Origin: Lachnospiraceae bacterium
GTDB taxonomy: Bacteria > Bacillota > Clostridia > Lachnospirales > Lachnospiraceae
Direction: 5' to 3'
Assembly: GCA_029012365.1 (NCBI GenBank)
Contig: JAQXLY010000028.1
Coordinates: 62,001-126,000 of the forward strand
DNA: 64,000 nt
Shown piece after piece: positions 60,845-64,000 of the stretch. The notes beneath the pieces are model-generated. The model was not told the origin of the DNA. It saw nothing but the letters and a program-made list of their open reading frames with translations, and did no database searches. How positions within the stretch are numbered: the first letter of the stretch is position 1; every line of letters starts with the position of its first letter. A program made the position numbers and the translations under genes.

Positions 60845-60985
60845 GCTCTTTCCTCCTGCCTTGTACAGCCTCCAAAACAGCCAAATCTGACTTTCTCTAT
60901 TCTTAACTCTACTTTCTATCATATAGACAAATGCGGCAAAAATCAATAGGTATGCTCTACTTTTTTTATTCTTATATGCAAAAAA

Positions 60986-61020
60986 GGCGATATTGCCCGT
61001 TTTTACGTGCAATATCGCCT
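60986..61020 (-). terminator. Rho-independent terminator of valS
   Basis: AGGCGATATTGC..GCAATATCGCCT with A/T flanks on both sides. Confidence 0.85.
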
Positions 61021-61073
61021 TTTCTTTTCCTTTTTTTCCCTAAAAGTCCCTGTTTCCCCGACTTCTTAAGCTT

Positions 61074-63770
61074 TTAACAATTCCCTGCAAGGTGTGCAAG
61101 GCGTTCTTCCACCTGTGCCATCATTGCGGTGTACTTTTCAAGCTTTGCCCGCTCCTCCGCAAGCTTAGCCTCCGGTGCCTTGTTCACAAAGTTCGGATTG
61201 GAAAGCATACCGTTAACACGCTTTAACTCACCCTCCAGTCTTGTCTTTTCCTTCCGAAGTCGTTCGATTTCCTTCTCAATATCTACCAAATCCGCAAACG
61301 GAATGTAAACAGTTGCGTTCGGAATTACCGCAGATACCGCATCGGCATCGATTCCTTCTTTCCCTGACTGAATCTTTACTTCACTAGCACCGCCGAGAGC
61401 CGCAAAAAATACCCTGCTGTTCTCAAAAATGTTACGAACACTGTCCTGTTCGGAAACTACATATACCATTGCCTTTCTGCTCGGCGGAACATTCATCTCG
61501 CTTCGAACGTTGCGGATGCCCTTTACCGCTTCCTTAATAAGCTCTACCGCTTCTTCCTCCGCGGCAAAGGAGTAGCTTTCGCTGTACTCCGGCCAAGAGG
61601 AAATCATAATGGATTCCTCTGCGGTATTGCCTTCCATTTCCTTTAAGGTACAGAAGATTTCTTCGGTTACAAACGGCATATACGGATGTAACAGCTTCAA
61701 CGCATCCGTTAATACATGACGAAGCGTCCAGATAGCCGCTGCCTTGCTCTTTTCATCGGAACCGTAAAGACGGGGCTTCACCATCTCAATGTACCAGTCG
61801 CAGAACTCTTCCCAGATAAAATCATAAATCTTCTGCGCCGCGATACCCATCTCAAACTTGTCTAAGTTCTCGGTTACTTCCCTGCAAAGTGTATTCGCCT
61901 TGGAAAGAATCCACTTATCCGCATCCGCAAGGCTGCCTGCCTCCGCTGCCTCTGCCCTTGCCGCGGCACCGTTTCCTGCCGCCTCCATCTGCTGCATATT
62001 CATCATAATGAAACGGCTTGCATTCCATACCTTGTTGGCGAAGTTTCTGCTTGCCTCCACACGTTCCATATAAAAACGCATATCATTTCCCGGTGCATTT
62101 CCCGTAATCAGGGTGAAACGAAGCGCATCTGCACCGTACTTATCAATAATTTCAAGCGGGTCGATTCCGTTTCCTAAAGACTTACTCATCTTTCTGCCCT
62201 GGGAGTCACGTACCAGACCGTGGAACAGTACCGTCTTAAACGGCTTCTCCTTCATCTGCTCATATCCCGAAAAAATCATACGGATAACCCAGAAGAAGAT
62301 AATGTCATAACCGGTTACGAGGACGTCCGTCGGATAGAAATATTTCAAATCCTCTGTCATCTCCGGCCAACCAAGCGTTGAGAACGGCCACAGCGCGGAA
62401 GAAAACCATGTATCCAGAGTATCCGGATCCTGTGTCAAATGGTCGTGTCCGCACTTCGGACAAATCTTTGGTGCATCCGCGGTCTTTGCTACGGTAATTT
62501 CCCCACACTTGTCACAATAATAAGCCGGAATACGATGTCCCCACCAGAGCTGTCTGGAAATACACCAGTCACGGATGTTATCGGTCCAGTTAAAGTACGT
62601 CTTTTCCATACGCTCCGGAACCAAAGTAATTTCTTTATTCTTAACCGCCTCTACTGCCGGCTTGATTAGCTCATCCATCCTTACAAACCACTGCTGTTTG
62701 ATTAACGGCTCTACCGTAGTCTTACAACGGTCGTGAGTACCTACATTATGGGAATAGTCTTCGATACGAACCAAAAGTCCCATTTCATCAAGCTCTTTTA
62801 CAATCTGCTTTCTTGCCTCATAGCGATCCATACCGGCAAACTTACCGCCTGCCGCATTAATCGTTGCGTCATCGTTCATAATATTGATTTCCGGCAGATT
62901 GTGGCGCTTTCCCACCTCAAAATCGTTCGGGTCGTGTGCCGGAGTAATCTTTACTACACCTGTACCGAAATCCATTTCAACATACTCATCCGCAATAATC
63001 GGAATCTCGCGGTCTACAAACGGAACCTTAACGGTCTTTCCTACCAGATGGGCATATCGCTCATCCTTCGGGTTGACAGCGACAGCGGTATCACCAAGCA
63101 TAGTTTCAGGACGTGTCGTAGCAAACTCCAGAAATTCCTGCGTTCCCACTACCGGATACTTGATGTGCCAGAAATGACCTGCCTGCTCCTCATATTCTAC
63201 CTCCGCGTCGGAAATGGAGGTCTTACAGACCGGACACCAGTTGACAATACGGGAGCCCTTATAAATCATCTTCTTTTCATAGAGCTTTACAAATACTTCC
63301 TCAACTGCCTTGTTACAGCCCTCATCCATAGTAAAGCGCTCTCTGTCCCAGTCACAGGAGGAGCCGAGCTTCTTTAACTGGCTGATAATACGCCCGCCGT
63401 ATTCCTTTTTCCATTCCCACGCACGCTTTAAAAAGCCCTCACGGCCAAGGTCATGCTTGTCGATGCCCTCTTTCTTCATCTGCTCGATTATCTTAACTTC
63501 CGTTGCGATGCTTGCATGGTCCGTACCCGGCTGCCACAATGCATTATAGCCCTGCATTCTCTTATAACGGATCAAAATATCCTGCATCGTATTATCCAGT
63601 GCATGTCCCATATGAAGCTGACCGGTAATGTTTGGCGGCGGAATCACAATGGTAAACGGCTTCTTTGTTTCATCCGGCTCGGCATGAAAATACTTCTTAT
63701 CCAGCCACTTTGCATACAATCTGTCCTCTATGTCCTTCGGATCATAGGTCTTTGCTAATTCTTTCTGCAT
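61074..63770 (-). CDS. valS: Valyl-tRNA synthetase
   Basis: [36 protein letters not shown]..., [13 protein letters not shown]; start [16 protein letters not shown]. Confidence 0.96.
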   Translation of the reverse strand: MQKELAKTYDPKDIEDRLYAKWLDKKYFHAEPDETKKPFTIVIPPPNITGQLHMGHALDNTMQDILIRYKRMQGYNALWQPGTDHASIATEVKIIEQMKKEGIDKHDLGREGFLKRAWEWKKEYGGRIISQLKKLGSSCDWDRERFTMDEGCNKAVEEVFVKLYEKKMIYKGSRIVNWCPVCKTSISDAEVEYEEQAGHFWHIKYPVVGTQEFLEFATTRPETMLGDTAVAVNPKDERYAHLVGKTVKVPFVDREIPIIADEYVEMDFGTGVVKITPAHDPNDFEVGKRHNLPEINIMNDDATINAAGGKFAGMDRYEARKQIVKELDEMGLLVRIEDYSHNVGTHDRCKTTVEPLIKQQWFVRMDELIKPAVEAVKNKEITLVPERMEKTYFNWTDNIRDWCISRQLWWGHRIPAYYCDKCGEITVAKTADAPKICPKCGHDHLTQDPDTLDTWFSSALWPFSTLGWPEMTEDLKYFYPTDVLVTGYDIIFFWVIRMIFSGYEQMKEKPFKTVLFHGLVRDSQGRKMSKSLGNGIDPLEIIDKYGADALRFTLITGNAPGNDMRFYMERVEASRNFANKVWNASRFIMMNMQQMEAAGNGAAARAEAAEAGSLADADKWILSKANTLCREVTENLDKFEMGIAAQKIYDFIWEEFCDWYIEMVKPRLYGSDEKSKAAAIWTLRHVLTDALKLLHPYMPFVTEEIFCTLKEMEGNTAEESIMISSWPEYSESYSFAAEEEAVELIKEAVKGIRNVRSEMNVPPSRKAMVYVVSEQDSVRNIFENSRVFFAALGGASEVKIQSGKEGIDADAVSAVIPNATVYIPFADLVDIEKEIERLRKEKTRLEGELKRVNGMLSNPNFVNKAPEAKLAEERAKLEKYTAMMAQVEERLAHLAGNC

Positions 63771-63875
63771 AGTTTTCCTCCTTACTCTCGTTCGCATGCT
63801 CTCTTTTTATTCCGTGCAGGCTCGTGCCCACTGCCGGTTTCCGTGCAGGCGGTACTTTGCACCTGCCCACATTGA

Positions 63876-64000
63876 AAACGGTCGGTTCATCCTATAAGGA
63901 CGAATCGACCGTGGTACCACCTTAATTCACAGCAAGCCATGCTGCCTCTTTTGTCTGTAACGGGACTCCCGGAAGCTCCTACTATCTCAAACCTGTTTCC
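63876..64000 (-). promoter_or_regulatory. T-box leader of valS (5' part outside window)
   Basis: Minus strand AAGGTGGTACCACGG (63909-63923) and terminator CGGTCGATTCGTCCTTATAGGATGAACCGACCG-TTTT (63879-63911). Confidence 0.9.

Noticed and set aside
1-64000. CRISPR arrays, tRNA or rRNA genes, prophage
   Set aside because: No regularly spaced repeats, no tRNA/rRNA signatures and no phage structural genes were recognised.

Overview
The window is a 64 kb low-to-mid-GC Firmicutes chromosome segment, most likely a spore-forming Lachnospiraceae-type Clostridium. Nearly all genes are on the minus strand. Contents by region: (1) ~1-16.1 kb, a dense signalling island: two MCPs, CheW, CheA, a CheY-like protein, CheB, CheR, two hybrid histidine kinases (one with a C-terminal DegV-like domain), a REC/HD-GYP-like regulator with a degenerate metal site, and a soluble PAS kinase. 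(2) ~16.3-28.7 kb: xylulokinase, a relic-like peptide-export pair, an operon of an XPD/DinG-like helicase with a RecB-like nuclease domain plus two MutS-domain-V ATPases, and a flotillin/NfeD pair. (3) ~29-40 kb: an XRE regulator, a MacB-like ABC transporter, asd, dus, coaX, argF and an FKBP/trigger-factor-like lipoprotein. (4) ~40-61 kb: spoVAD-spoVAE, then ~13.8 kb of metabolic and transport genes (B6-related genes, a nucleoside ABC transporter, MATE, GH27/GH43/esterase), then spoVAC and the rest of the spoIIA-sigF-spoVA operon. (5) valS with a T-box leader at the right edge. The clearest undescribed-looking element is a ~200 bp palindromic repeat present twice in opposite orientation (1494-1693 and 28766-28960). 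Both copies have GTAACA-type terminal inverted repeats and a flanking 8-bp duplication, which is a MITE signature. All calls come from reading the sequence; no database search was run.
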